A stretch of DNA of 35,548 nt, from NCBI GenBank assembly GCA_964642855.1, contig CAZXSK010000043.1:1-35548 (forward strand), in the 5' to 3' direction. The stretch is from CAZXSK01 sp964642855. GTDB taxonomy: Bacteria > Planctomycetota > Phycisphaerae > SM23-33. Position numbers and translations under genes: made by a program. Shown here one piece after another: positions 22,730 to 30,673 of this stretch (positions are counted from its first letter, which is position 1; every line of letters starts with the position of its first letter). The notes beneath the pieces were generated by a model. It had not been told where the DNA came from. It made no database searches and saw only the letters and a program-made list of their open reading frames with translations.

Positions 22730-24943
22730 ATGACGAAACGAATCCGAGTCTACGCAATGGTGGTTGTGGTCTGCGCGCTGGGCGTCGTGATGCTCCCCGC
22801 GGGCGGCCGCGACGGGGCAAGCGGCGACAAGGCGTCGCTGACGGAGAAGGAACTCGCAGCCCGGCAGGAGGTCCAGAAGGAGCGGTTCGCGCAGCTGGTC
22901 GAGCAGATGCAGCAGCTGGCGGGGTCGCTGAGCGAGAGCGATCCGGAGTCTGCGCGGGCGCTGCTGCTGGCGGTCAAGCAGGCGAAGAACGCAGCCGTCG
23001 CTGACGACATGGCCAGGGCGGCTGCCCTGATCCGCGAGGGGATGCAGAACGACGCGCTGGTTCGCAACAAGCAGGCGGCGGTCAAGCTCCAGGCGGTCTG
23101 GCGGAAGCTCATGGAGACCGAGACCACGCCCGCGGAAAAGCTCGAGAAGCTCAAGCGTTTGAGGGCGGCGCTGGCGAAGCTGGACGGGATCATCGGCCGG
23201 GAGAAGGAGCTCTATGATCGGTCATCGCTGGCCAGCGACGCCGACGCCAATGCACTGGCCGAGACGGGGGCGGCAATCGGCCGTCTGCGGAGGAAGCTCA
23301 AGGACCTCCACGCCAGGACGGACGGCGCTGCAGGCAAGGCCGACGCCCGGGCGCGAGGCCTGGCGCGGTTGATTGCGCTGCTGGAGATCGTGGAGAGCAA
23401 GTACGGGGACGTCAACGGGCGGACGCTGCAGGCCGGGCTGGACCGCCTGCCCGCGCTGGCCGAAGACCATCGCGGCATCGGCAGTTCGCTGGAGTTGTGG
23501 GAAGAGACGGCTGGCGAGTTTGCGGGCAAGGCCGACAAGAAGATCGCCACGTCGGTGAAGAAGGCGATCGAGCACACCACGCTCGCGCGGAAGGAGACGG
23601 CCAGGACGGTCAAGGCCCTGAAGGGAAGCATGCGCGAGGACGCCCGGCGGAGCATGCGCCTGGGCAGGGGAGACGTGCAGGCTGCGCTGAAGGTGCTTCG
23701 CGACGCGCTGGAGAAGGCCTCGGCCGACACGCCGCTGGGCAGGCTGGGCGATGAGCAGGACGAACTGGCGGGACAGGCGGAGAAGATTGCCCACGCGCTG
23801 GCGAAGATCGGCGCGAAGCTTGGCGACCCCAACGCCGCGAAGGCGGGCAAGACCGCCGGCCGGGCAGCCGATGCCATGGCCGGGGCGGCGGGAGACCTGG
23901 CCGCCCAGGACGCCAAATCGGCCGGCAACAGGCAGAAGACAGCCCTGGAGCTGCTGGATGAGCTGGACGGCCAGCGTCACGAGCTGGCGCAGCTGCACCG
24001 GCGGAAGGTCAAGGACGCGCGGGACACTACCGACGACCAGGCCGACGAGCAGGATGACGTCGCGGACGAGACCAACGAGCTGGCCGGCGGGAAGGGCAAG
24101 GACGCTCTGCCCGGCTCGAAGAAGCTCAAGCAGGCGGGGGGCAAGATGTCCAAGGCCAGCGGGAATCTTCGGGGCGGCAAGTCGGGCGAGGCCAACGGCC
24201 GGCAGGGCGGGGCGCTGAAGGACCTGCGAGACGCGCGGGAAGACATCGTGGCTGAGATCGATGAGACCCACGACGAGATCTCCCGGGAGACCCTCGCCTC
24301 GCTCGACGAGATGCTCCGGAAGATTCTCAAGAAGCACCAGGCGGTCAGCCGGCAGTCGCGCGAGATCCACGCCGACCTTGACCCGAAGAAGGGCTATCCG
24401 CGGACGGTCAAGCTGAACCTTGGCCGGCTGTCCAAGGACGAGTACGGCCTGTCGGACGACCTGGCCGTGGCGAAGGCGAAGCTGGAGATGTCGGGGACGT
24501 CGGATGTATTTGTGCGGGTGTTGGGTCAGGCGCGGGACGACATGCTGACGATCTCGGACATGCTGGAGAAATGTCAGGCCGGGCCGTTGACCCAGGGCAT
24601 GCAGGAAGACGTCGAGAAGACGCTGCAGGAGATGATCGACGCGTTGAGCAAGTCGTTGGCGGAATTGCGGCTGAAAGATCGGGGCGGCGACCGCGACAAG
24701 CCCGGGCCCGCGACGGATCCTCCCACGCCCCCCCGGCCGGGTCTGAAGGTGCCCCCCATTGCCGAGGCGAAGTTGCTGCTGACGCTGCAACGTCAGATCA
24801 ACCTGCGGACGCGGAGCCTGTCGCGACAGGTCAAGGCCGGTCGGGTGACGCGCGAGCAGAGCGAGTCTCGCCACAAGGATCTGGCCAATCGTCAGGCGGA
24901 GAACCGCCGGATGGCCGAGGCGGTGGGCGGACGGCTGAGGTAA
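22730..24943 (+). CDS. Large exported coiled-coil protein of unknown function
   Basis: 737 residues from the ATG at 22730 (AGAAGGG upstream). N-terminal signal or anchor (RVYAMVVVVCALGVVMLPAG). The remainder is almost entirely helical and rich in Ala, Lys, Asp, Glu, Leu and Gly, with heptad-like patterns throughout (for example ELAARQEVQKERFAQLVEQM, AALAKLDGIIGREKEL, DEISRETLASLDEMLRKILK). A Gly/Lys-rich stretch (about 445-505) splits it, and a Pro-rich linker (about 665-685) precedes a final helical hairpin (LLLTLQRQINLRTRSLSRQV). Proteins of this kind, with Gln/Leu/Arg-rich C-terminal helices, are widespread in planctomycetes and lack a known function. No enzyme motif. The codon and residue bias produces a long antisense open frame that I treat as a shadow. 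Confidence 0.7.
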   Translation: MTKRIRVYAMVVVVCALGVVMLPAGGRDGASGDKASLTEKELAARQEVQKERFAQLVEQMQQLAGSLSESDPESARALLLAVKQAKNAAVADDMARAAALIREGMQNDALVRNKQAAVKLQAVWRKLMETETTPAEKLEKLKRLRAALAKLDGIIGREKELYDRSSLASDADANALAETGAAIGRLRRKLKDLHARTDGAAGKADARARGLARLIALLEIVESKYGDVNGRTLQAGLDRLPALAEDHRGIGSSLELWEETAGEFAGKADKKIATSVKKAIEHTTLARKETARTVKALKGSMREDARRSMRLGRGDVQAALKVLRDALEKASADTPLGRLGDEQDELAGQAEKIAHALAKIGAKLGDPNAAKAGKTAGRAADAMAGAAGDLAAQDAKSAGNRQKTALELLDELDGQRHELAQLHRRKVKDARDTTDDQADEQDDVADETNELAGGKGKDALPGSKKLKQAGGKMSKASGNLRGGKSGEANGRQGGALKDLRDAREDIVAEIDETHDEISRETLASLDEMLRKILKKHQAVSRQSREIHADLDPKKGYPRTVKLNLGRLSKDEYGLSDDLAVAKAKLEMSGTSDVFVRVLGQARDDMLTISDMLEKCQAGPLTQGMQEDVEKTLQEMIDALSKSLAELRLKDRGGDRDKPGPATDPPTPPRPGLKVPPIAEAKLLLTLQRQINLRTRSLSRQVKAGRVTREQSESRHKDLANRQAENRRMAEAVGGRLR

Positions 24944-24971
24944 TGGAGCGTCCTGGTGTTGCGCTGCGTTC

Positions 24972-25033
24972 GGCGGGCGGGTTGGGTGCCCGCCTGCCGG
25001 CCTGGCAGGCGCGCAGGGGTGCTACCTGCGCGC
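24972..25033. terminator. Three overlapping inverted repeats between convergent genes
   Basis: GGCGGGC (24972-24978) pairs with GCCCGCC (24988-24994); GCCTGCC (24992-24998) with GGCAGGC (25004-25010); and a 9-bp stem at 25009-25017 with 25025-25033, which spans the stop codon of the UPF0316 gene. Neighbouring stems share bases, so only some can form at once. Likely a bidirectional transcription end; no U-runs. Confidence 0.5.
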
Positions 25034-25612
25034 ACCGGTGGTGGTGGTGCGGGCGATGCGGGGCACGAAGGCGTTGACAGCGGCGTCCAGCGGCTCGGCG
25101 ACGACCAGCGCCTTGGGGTCTTCCTTGCGGACGATGTCCAGGACGGCCTTGCCCTGCTTGCGCTTGGCGACGCAGAAGAGGATGATCACCGGCCCGTCGC
25201 GGCCGTGGCCTTCGATGGTGGTGACCCCGAAGCCGCGTTCGCGCAGGGCGTGACGGATGCCCTCGAACTTGGCCTTGGACAGCACGCGGACCAGCAGGAA
25301 GTCGGTGCTGAACGTTGCGGCCAGGCGCGAGCCCATGTACGTGCCCGTGCCGAACCCGGCCGCGTAGCCGAGCATTTTGGGCCACTCGATGGGGGGCATG
25401 AGCACGCGGGAGATCGCGAAGATGAACAGGCCCGCCTCGCAGAAGCCCAGCAGGCCGGCGCGGACGCGCCGCCCCCGGATCAGCGAGATCACCCGGAGTC
25501 CGTCGAGAGACATCTCCACCACGCGCAGGATGAAGATCAGCACCCCCGCCAGGGCGAGGGTCCAGAGGCTTTCGGCCTGCTCTGCGGCAAGAATATCGGC
25601 TACGATCGTCAT
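25022..25612 (-). CDS. UPF0316 / DUF2179 membrane protein
   Basis: 196 residues. Three hydrophobic segments in the first 100 residues (about 17-33, 50-68, 76-95; DUF5698-like), with the family's RVVEMSLDGLRVISLIRGRR cytoplasmic loop, then a soluble DUF2179 domain (about 105-175: LRERGFGVTTIEGHGRDGPV, IILFCVAKRKQGKAVLDIVR, DPKALVVAEPL). The DUF2179 module also forms the C-terminus of YitT-family membrane proteins; no function is established. This is the last gene of the ablA operon, only 9 bp after ablB, so a regulatory or transport role connected with the osmolyte pathway is possible (inference). Start ATG 25612 has a weak CGGGG ribosome site, consistent with translational coupling to ablB. 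Confidence 0.85.
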   Translation of the reverse strand: MTIVADILAAEQAESLWTLALAGVLIFILRVVEMSLDGLRVISLIRGRRVRAGLLGFCEAGLFIFAISRVLMPPIEWPKMLGYAAGFGTGTYMGSRLAATFSTDFLLVRVLSKAKFEGIRHALRERGFGVTTIEGHGRDGPVIILFCVAKRKQGKAVLDIVRKEDPKALVVAEPLDAAVNAFVPRIARTTTTGARR

Positions 25613-25621
25613 CCCCGAAGG

Positions 25622-26530
25622 CTACTGCGAGTCCTGGTCCTCTTGCGAGTCGTCGCTCTGTTCGATGAGCGTCTTATACCAGATCGTCATGCTCTCGAAG
25701 CCGCCTGAAATGTTTGTATTATTCTTCAGCCGGCCTGCGTATTTGTAGCCGAGCTTTGCGAAGGTCAGATTCATTCCGAATGAACCTGCTCTTGCGATCG
25801 TGTAGGCGGTCTTGTTGCCCTGGGTGACCTGGTCGCGTTCCATGTAGTCCAGCAGGAAGCTCGCAAGACCTTTGCGGCGGTAGTCGGGGAGGGTGGCGAA
25901 GTCGGTCATTTCCACGTTCTCAGCGTCGGTGTCCATTTCGGCCGAGGCGAGCGAGACCAGCGTATCGTCATGCCACACGCCGAAGTATCGCACGTGGGAG
26001 TCCATGGTCCGCCGGATGTACGTGGGGTCCATGATCGGGAAGGGGTAGGTGGGAAACACCTCGCCGTAGACCCGGGCGACCTGGTCGGCTTCGTCGGGCG
26101 TGCAGAGGCGTGCGGTCCATTCTTCTCCCGGAAGCGGCGGGGGCGATTCCTGTGCGCGCTGCCGGGCGGCTTCGAGCACCTCGTCGTACTTCTTCGCTTC
26201 CTCTTCGTTCTCGATGCCGCGGGCGGGGTCATAATAGCGGCTGAGGAAGTAGCCGTCCTCGTCGCCGTTGAAGAAGCCCGGCACGTGGGCTTCCTGGTGG
26301 TACTCGTTGTTGGTGAACACCTCGAGGGCGTACCGGGGGACCTTGACGACGACCTTGCTGTAGCGGTTCTGGATGGCCAGGGCATCGAGGATCTCGATGA
26401 TGCGGGAGGAGTCCTCGAAGGACAGTTTCATCAGATAGGCCCGCTTGTTGAGCTGTCCGTGCTGGACGGTCGAAGACCCGATGATTTCGATGTCGTCTGT
26501 CAGATCCGGGGTTGCGTCGTGGGTGTTCAT
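25622..26530 (-). CDS. ablB: Beta-lysine N6-acetyltransferase
   Basis: 302-residue GNAT-fold acetyltransferase of the AblB (YodP-related) family: transfers acetyl from acetyl-CoA to the epsilon-amino group of beta-lysine, giving N-epsilon-acetyl-beta-lysine, a compatible solute. The N-terminal part (about 10-95) is the AblB-specific region (SRIIEILDALAIQNRYSKVV, VPGFFNGDEDGYFLSRYYDP). The C-terminal GNAT domain (about 135-285) has the acetyl-CoA motif FATLPDYRRKGLASFLL and FGMNLTFAKLGYKYAGRLKNNTNISGGFESMTIW, highly characteristic of AblB. The last 13 residues are acidic and Gln/Ser-rich. Start ATG 26530 with a strong GAAAGGA site. It follows the ABC ATPase gene after 56 bp and precedes the UPF0316 gene by 9 bp. 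Confidence 0.92.
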   Translation of the reverse strand: MNTHDATPDLTDDIEIIGSSTVQHGQLNKRAYLMKLSFEDSSRIIEILDALAIQNRYSKVVVKVPRYALEVFTNNEYHQEAHVPGFFNGDEDGYFLSRYYDPARGIENEEEAKKYDEVLEAARQRAQESPPPLPGEEWTARLCTPDEADQVARVYGEVFPTYPFPIMDPTYIRRTMDSHVRYFGVWHDDTLVSLASAEMDTDAENVEMTDFATLPDYRRKGLASFLLDYMERDQVTQGNKTAYTIARAGSFGMNLTFAKLGYKYAGRLKNNTNISGGFESMTIWYKTLIEQSDDSQEDQDSQ

Positions 26531-26586
26531 GCTTCCTTTCTGCTTTCGGGTGTCGGCGAGGCCGGCCGCGGGCCGGGCCTGCCTGG

Positions 26587-27291
26587 TTACGCGTCGGAGA
26601 CGACCTCGCCCGCGCGGACGTGGTCGATGATCGTTTGAATGTTACCGGAATCGAGCACCTTTCCCCCGGAAAGATACACGCCCGTGGTCGCGACCTGCTC
26701 GGCGAAGAGCACGTCGTGGGTGACGATCACGAAGTTCGTGGCCCCCTTGAGATCCAGCAGCCAGTCCTTGAATTCGTCGGTCGTGTTGGCGTCCAGGGCG
26801 CTGGTCGGTTCGTCCAGCAGCATGTACTCGGGTTTCAGGAGCAGCCCGCGGGCGATCGCTGCCCGCTGGGCCTGCCCGCCGGAAATCTGCGACGGGTAGC
26901 TTTCGGCGAGATCGACGATGCCCAGTCGGTCGAGCATGTCCTTGGCCTCGGGCTTGACCTTCGATTCCTTCTCGCCCAGCGCGACGGTCCGCGCGAGGGT
27001 CATGTTCTCCAGCACCGTCATGTGCGGGAACAGGTAGAGTTGCTGGAAAACGATGCCCACGCGCCTGCGATATTCCGGCTCGGGGATCTCGTGAATGTCG
27101 ATGTCGTCCAGCGCGACCCGCCCGCGACTGGGCTGGTAGAACTGACCGAGGCACATCAGCAGGGTGGTCTTGCCCGAGCCGCTCTCGCCCAGCACGGCTG
27201 AGATGGTGTCCGGCGGGAACTCGACGCTGACGTCCTGCAGGGCCTCGGTTCCCTGGCCGTAGGTGAAGGATACGTTCTCGACGGTCATCAT
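26587..27291 (-). CDS. Polar amino-acid ABC transporter, ATP-binding subunit
   Basis: 234-residue ABC ATPase of the polar amino acid (GlnQ/HisP-like) class. Walker A GESGSGKTTL (Lys41), Q-loop region GIVFQQLYLFPHMTVLENMT, signature ISGGQAQRAAIARGLL, Walker B YMLLDEPTSALD, and the switch His in FVIVTHDVLFAEQVATTGVYL. Family length is 240-250. The C-terminus lacks a regulatory extension. Its ATG overlaps the stop of the permease by ATGA (27288-27291), giving coupled translation; a second ATG follows at 27288. Energises uptake through the permease encoded just upstream. The substrate is inferred from the flanking ablA and ablB genes to be lysine or a related cationic amino acid, not shown by sequence alone. 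Confidence 0.92.
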   Translation of the reverse strand: MMTVENVSFTYGQGTEALQDVSVEFPPDTISAVLGESGSGKTTLLMCLGQFYQPSRGRVALDDIDIHEIPEPEYRRRVGIVFQQLYLFPHMTVLENMTLARTVALGEKESKVKPEAKDMLDRLGIVDLAESYPSQISGGQAQRAAIARGLLLKPEYMLLDEPTSALDANTTDEFKDWLLDLKGATNFVIVTHDVLFAEQVATTGVYLSGGKVLDSGNIQTIIDHVRAGEVVSDA

Positions 27292-28265
27292 GAGGCGAAG
27301 CCCCTTTCACGGATGCGGCGTTCGAGCATCGCCGCGAGCTTCATCAGCGGGAAGGTCACGCAGAAGAACATCACCGCCACGATGAAGTAATACTTCGACG
27401 GATTGTACGTGATGCTCTGGAGCGTCTGGGCAGCCTGGACGACCTCCGCCACACCGATGATGCTCACCAGCGCGGTGTCCTTGACCAGTGCGACCACCGA
27501 GTTGACCAGCGGCGGAATCGCGATGCGGAACGCCTGCGGCCAGACGATCTTCCGGAAGATCTGGAACCGCGAAAGCCCCAACGCCCGCCCGGCCAGCCGC
27601 TGGCCGGGGTCCACGCTCATCAGGCCGCTACGGACGACCTCGGCCATGTAGGCCATCGCGTTGATCGAGAGGGTCAGCACGGCTGCGGTGACGGGCATGA
27701 CGGGGATGCCCGAGTCCCACAGGAACGCGAAGACGAAGAACAGCTGCACCATCACCGGCGTGCCGCGGAGGAAATCCACCACGCTGCGGACGATGAAGTA
27801 GACCAGTCCGCCGCCGGTGTTGAGGATCACGCCCGCGGGAATCGACAGCAGAAAGCCGATGCCGATCGAGCCCACCGCGATGACCATCGTGTAGGCGAAG
27901 CCCTTGGCGAGCATCTTCGCGACGGTCGCCGGGGCGATGCCGCCGTCCTGCCTGCCTGCTGCCGGCTCTGGCGCCTGGCCGCCGGGCGTATCGACCGGTG
28001 CGGCGATGGTATTGGGGTCCTGCAGAACGTTCGGGTCGACGGAGGGGTCGGCATTGGCGTCGGCGGGGTCCTCGGCTGCCGATCGTACGGCGTTGGCGTC
28101 GGCGGGGTCCTGCTGGCCCGATGCCGGATCGGGCGTCAGCACCCGGACGGTCACCGCGCCCACGGCGGCGAGGATCAGCACTATCTTGACGATGCCGACC
28201 CAGCGGGGCATCGGCGGCGGGCCGGCCTGATCGCCGGCCGGTGGCGTATCGGATTTCGTACTCAC
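27288..28265 (-). CDS. Polar amino-acid ABC transporter, permease subunit with an N-terminal extension
   Basis: 325 residues; typical HisM/GlnP-like permeases have 215-240. The extra about 100 residues are an N-terminal transmembrane helix (about 24-42) followed by a Pro/Ala/Asp-rich extracytoplasmic stretch that repeats DPADANA 13 residues apart. The core permease (about 115-325) starts at LAKGFAYTMVIAVGSIGIGF and contains the binding-protein-dependent-transport signature EVVRSGLMSVDPGQRLAGRA (EAA loop region with ARALGLSRFQIFRKIVWPQA) that docks onto the ATPase. About five core helices. Start codon is GTG at 28265, 19 bp after the binding-protein gene. Same operon as ablA/ablB. Direct repeat of 19 bp (28054-28072, 28093-28111) underlies the peptide repeat. 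Confidence 0.9.
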   Translation of the reverse strand: MSTKSDTPPAGDQAGPPPMPRWVGIVKIVLILAAVGAVTVRVLTPDPASGQQDPADANAVRSAAEDPADANADPSVDPNVLQDPNTIAAPVDTPGGQAPEPAAGRQDGGIAPATVAKMLAKGFAYTMVIAVGSIGIGFLLSIPAGVILNTGGGLVYFIVRSVVDFLRGTPVMVQLFFVFAFLWDSGIPVMPVTAAVLTLSINAMAYMAEVVRSGLMSVDPGQRLAGRALGLSRFQIFRKIVWPQAFRIAIPPLVNSVVALVKDTALVSIIGVAEVVQAAQTLQSITYNPSKYYFIVAVMFFCVTFPLMKLAAMLERRIRERGFAS

Positions 28266-28284
28266 GGAAGCTGTCTTTCTACGC

Positions 28285-29073
28285 TCAGCCGGTCTTGGCG
28301 ACTCCCTCGCCCAGCCACTTGTCGAGGATCTCCTGGAGCTGGCCGGTTTCCTTCATTTCCTTCAATGCTGCGTTGATTGCCTTGAGCAGCTCGGGGCGGT
28401 CCTTGCGGACGGGAATGGCCATCTTCTCAGGGTACAGGATCGGCCCGACCATCACGAAGGGCATTTCGTTCTTGCGGATCTGCTGGCCTCCGACGATCCG
28501 GTCGATGACGAAGCCGTCGAGGCTGCCCTGCTGGACCTGCGTGAAGATGTCGGCCGATCCGCCCAGCGCGCGGACCTCGATGTCGGGGTGGTCCCGCCGG
28601 AGGTAGTGTTCGTACGTCTCGCCCTTGGTCACGCCGAGGGTCATGCCCTTGGCGTCTTCGATGCTCTTGACCTTGTCGGCGTGTTTCTGGTGCACGAACA
28701 GCTGCGCGCCCGAAAGGTAGTAGGGCTCGGAGAAGTTGACCTCCTTGGCCCGCTCGGGGGTAACGGCCATCGAGCCGATGATCACGTCGTATCGTCCGGC
28801 CTTGAGGCCGGGCAGGATGCTCGCCCACGCGGTGGGCATGAACTTGGCATCCTTGTCCATGTGCCTGGCGATCGCGCGGGCTACGTCCACGTCGACCCCG
28901 ATAAGCTCGCCGTTGGCGTCGTAGGTGCTGAAGGGCGGGTACTTGCCCGTCAGCGCGACCGTCAGCTTGGTGTCGTCCTTCTTCTCGCAGCCGGTCGCCA
29001 GCAGCGCCGCGGTCGCGATGGCGACCACGGCCGTGAGCTTGACCAGCGTGTGTGCAATGGTTCGAATCGTCAT
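28285..29073 (-). CDS. Polar amino-acid ABC transporter, substrate-binding lipoprotein
   Basis: 262 residues. A lipoprotein signal ends LLATGC (Cys29). The mature part is a family 3 solute-binding protein: KLTVALTGKYPPFSTYDANG, ELIGVDVDVARAIARHMD (the SBP_bac_3 signature), PTAWASILPGLKAGRYDVII, SMAVTPERAKEVNFSEPYYL, and the second lobe VTKGETYEHYLRR and GGSADIFTQVQQGSLDGFVID. These are binding residues typical of polar and basic amino-acid receptors (LAO/HisJ/GlnH group). Asp residues in DVDVA and the acidic pair in the cleft would suit a cationic ligand, but specificity cannot be read with certainty. ATG overlaps the ablA stop by ATGA (29070-29073), with AGGAG upstream in the ablA tail. Captures substrate for the permease/ATPase encoded next. 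Confidence 0.92.
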   Translation of the reverse strand: MTIRTIAHTLVKLTAVVAIATAALLATGCEKKDDTKLTVALTGKYPPFSTYDANGELIGVDVDVARAIARHMDKDAKFMPTAWASILPGLKAGRYDVIIGSMAVTPERAKEVNFSEPYYLSGAQLFVHQKHADKVKSIEDAKGMTLGVTKGETYEHYLRRDHPDIEVRALGGSADIFTQVQQGSLDGFVIDRIVGGQQIRKNEMPFVMVGPILYPEKMAIPVRKDRPELLKAINAALKEMKETGQLQEILDKWLGEGVAKTG

Positions 29074-30476
29074 TCAGCGTTCTCCTGGGAGTCTTCCTGG
29101 TCATCCTGCTCGTCGTCGTTGCGGCGCATCATGCGCGGATTGTCTTCCGGCACGAGGGCGATCTTCTCGGCGTCCATTTCGTCCATGAGGCTGGCGATGC
29201 CGATCGGCTCGGTTTCCTCGGCGTCGGAGGTCTGGAGGTCGAGGTGACACTCCTCGCATCTGCGATCGCAGACGGTCACCGGGTAGCTGTCCGGCTCGCG
29301 GTAGGTGGTGATTACGCCCTCGTAGTTTCGCAGGATGACCTTGTTGGTCGACCACGAGATGAGGTACTGGGGCATGACGGGGATCTTCCCGCCCCCGCCG
29401 GGCGCGTCGATGACGTAGGTCGGCACGGCCAGGCCCGACGTATGCCCGATGAGGCCCTCGATGATCTCGATGCCTTTGCCCACCGGCGTGCGGAAGTGCG
29501 TGAGGCCTTCCGAGAGGTCGCACTGGTAGAGGTAGTACGGCCTGACGCGGTTGTAGACCAGCTTGTGGACGAGCGACTTCATGATCCGCGGGCAATCGTT
29601 CACGCCGGCAAGCAGCACCGTCTGGTTGCCCAGCGGGATGCCCGCATCGGCGAGTTTTGCCAGCGCCGACCTCGACGCGGCGGTGAACTCGCGCGGATGG
29701 TTGAAGTGCGTGTTGATCCAGACCGGGTGATGCTTGCGGAGCATGGTCACCAGGTCGTCGGTGATCCGCATGGGCAGTACGACCGGCGTGCGGGTGCCGA
29801 TGCGAATGATCTCGACGTGATCGATTTTGCGCAGCTCGGTGAGGATCCAGTCGAGGTAGTCGTCGTTCATCAGGAACGGGTCGCCGCCCGAAAGCAGCAC
29901 GTCGCGGACGACGGGCGTGTTGCGGATGTAATCCAGCCCGGCGCGGACGTCTGCCTTGGACGGCAGCGAGTCGACATCGCCGACCTTCCGCTTGCGGGTG
30001 CAGTGGCGGCAGTACATCGCGCAGACGTTGGACACGTGGAACAGCACGCGATCCGGGTAGCGGTGCGTGATGCCCGGGGCGGGGGAGTCGGCATCTTCGT
30101 GGAGCGGATCGGCCAGGTCGTGATTGGCGACGTTGAGCTCCAGCGAAGAGGGGAACGACTGCTTGTAGATCGGGTCGTTGAGATAGTTGCCCGCGTCGAT
30201 CAGGGAGAGGTAATACGGCGTGACCGACAGGGGGAATGTCTCCAGCGTCTCGGCGAGCTGTTCGCGCTGTTCGTCGGGAAACGAGATCCCCAGCGCCCGC
30301 TCGAACATGTCGATATCGTGGATGGCGTGCTTGACCTGCCATCGCCAGTCGCGCCAATGCTCGGCGGCTGCTTCAGGTGAAATCCGCTGGGCGACCTGCC
30401 TGGCATGGGTGCGTACCGACGTTTTCGTGTTGGTTCGCAGTTGCTGGTCTTCCTGGATGGGAGTCGTGCCTTCCAT
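29070..30476 (-). CDS. ablA: Lysine 2,3-aminomutase
   Basis: 468-residue radical SAM, PLP-dependent enzyme converting L-alpha-lysine to L-beta-lysine, the first step of N-epsilon-acetyl-beta-lysine synthesis (alternatively named kamA in lysine fermentation). Radical SAM cysteines Cys152, Cys156, Cys159 in SNVCAMYCRHCTRKRKVG; SAM region LLSGGDPF; substrate region GVNDCPRIMKSLVHKL (Asp294); PLP-binding Lys364 in APGGGGKIPVMP. A C-terminal zinc site is suggested by VCDRRCEECHLDL. The last 17 residues are acidic and Gln-rich. The ATG at 30476 (AGGAGAACCG upstream) is preferred over an in-frame extension to 30626, which has no ribosome site. First gene of the six-gene operon, under a divergent promoter shared with a MarR regulator. 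Neighbouring ablB supports the osmolyte rather than the fermentative role. Confidence 0.95.
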   Translation of the reverse strand: MEGTTPIQEDQQLRTNTKTSVRTHARQVAQRISPEAAAEHWRDWRWQVKHAIHDIDMFERALGISFPDEQREQLAETLETFPLSVTPYYLSLIDAGNYLNDPIYKQSFPSSLELNVANHDLADPLHEDADSPAPGITHRYPDRVLFHVSNVCAMYCRHCTRKRKVGDVDSLPSKADVRAGLDYIRNTPVVRDVLLSGGDPFLMNDDYLDWILTELRKIDHVEIIRIGTRTPVVLPMRITDDLVTMLRKHHPVWINTHFNHPREFTAASRSALAKLADAGIPLGNQTVLLAGVNDCPRIMKSLVHKLVYNRVRPYYLYQCDLSEGLTHFRTPVGKGIEIIEGLIGHTSGLAVPTYVIDAPGGGGKIPVMPQYLISWSTNKVILRNYEGVITTYREPDSYPVTVCDRRCEECHLDLQTSDAEETEPIGIASLMDEMDAEKIALVPEDNPRMMRRNDDEQDDQEDSQENAE

Positions 30477-30627
30477 CGGTTCTCCTGGTCTATTGTGGTT
30501 GTCTTCCCGGTACGACAGTGGCAGCGCAGCCCATGAGCCATGCGCTACTGACGTAAACATGAAAATCCCCAGTGAGAAGCCTGCGATGGTCGTACCTGAA
30601 GAAGTCGGTATCGTCCTGAGGATCAAT

Positions 30628-30656
30628 AATATATCGCATGCGATGGTGTATGTGCA
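30628..30656 (-). promoter_or_regulatory. Candidate ablA promoter
   Basis: On the minus strand, TGCACA (30656-30651) and TATATT (30633-30628) are spaced 17 bp. The -35 matches four of six consensus bases. The spacer contains the palindrome at 30633-30644, so a bound repressor would block RNA polymerase. Confidence 0.45.
30633..30644. promoter_or_regulatory. Palindrome ATCGCATGCGAT, candidate MarR operator 1
   Basis: Perfect 12-bp palindrome with a GCATGC core, inside the predicted ablA promoter spacer. It shares the AT-N-GCATGC-N-AT form with the palindrome at 30740-30751. MarR-family dimers typically bind such short palindromes next to their own gene. Confidence 0.55.
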
Positions 30657-30661
30657 GGGTT

Positions 30662-30673
30662 TTTCCGCGGAAA
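30662..30673. promoter_or_regulatory. Palindrome TTTCCGCGGAAA
   Basis: Perfect 12-bp palindrome of different sequence from the two GCATGC sites, placed just upstream of the predicted ablA -35 box. It could be a site for a second regulator, or an additional MarR half-site cluster. An interrupted repeat GCGTT-tt-AACGC follows at 30688-30699. Confidence 0.4.

Noticed and set aside
30477..30626. In-frame 50-residue N-terminal extension of lysine 2,3-aminomutase, or a lysine riboswitch in the leader
   Set aside because: The ATG at 30476 has a strong AGGAG site and matches family length. The leader shows none of the conserved long helices of a lysine riboswitch.
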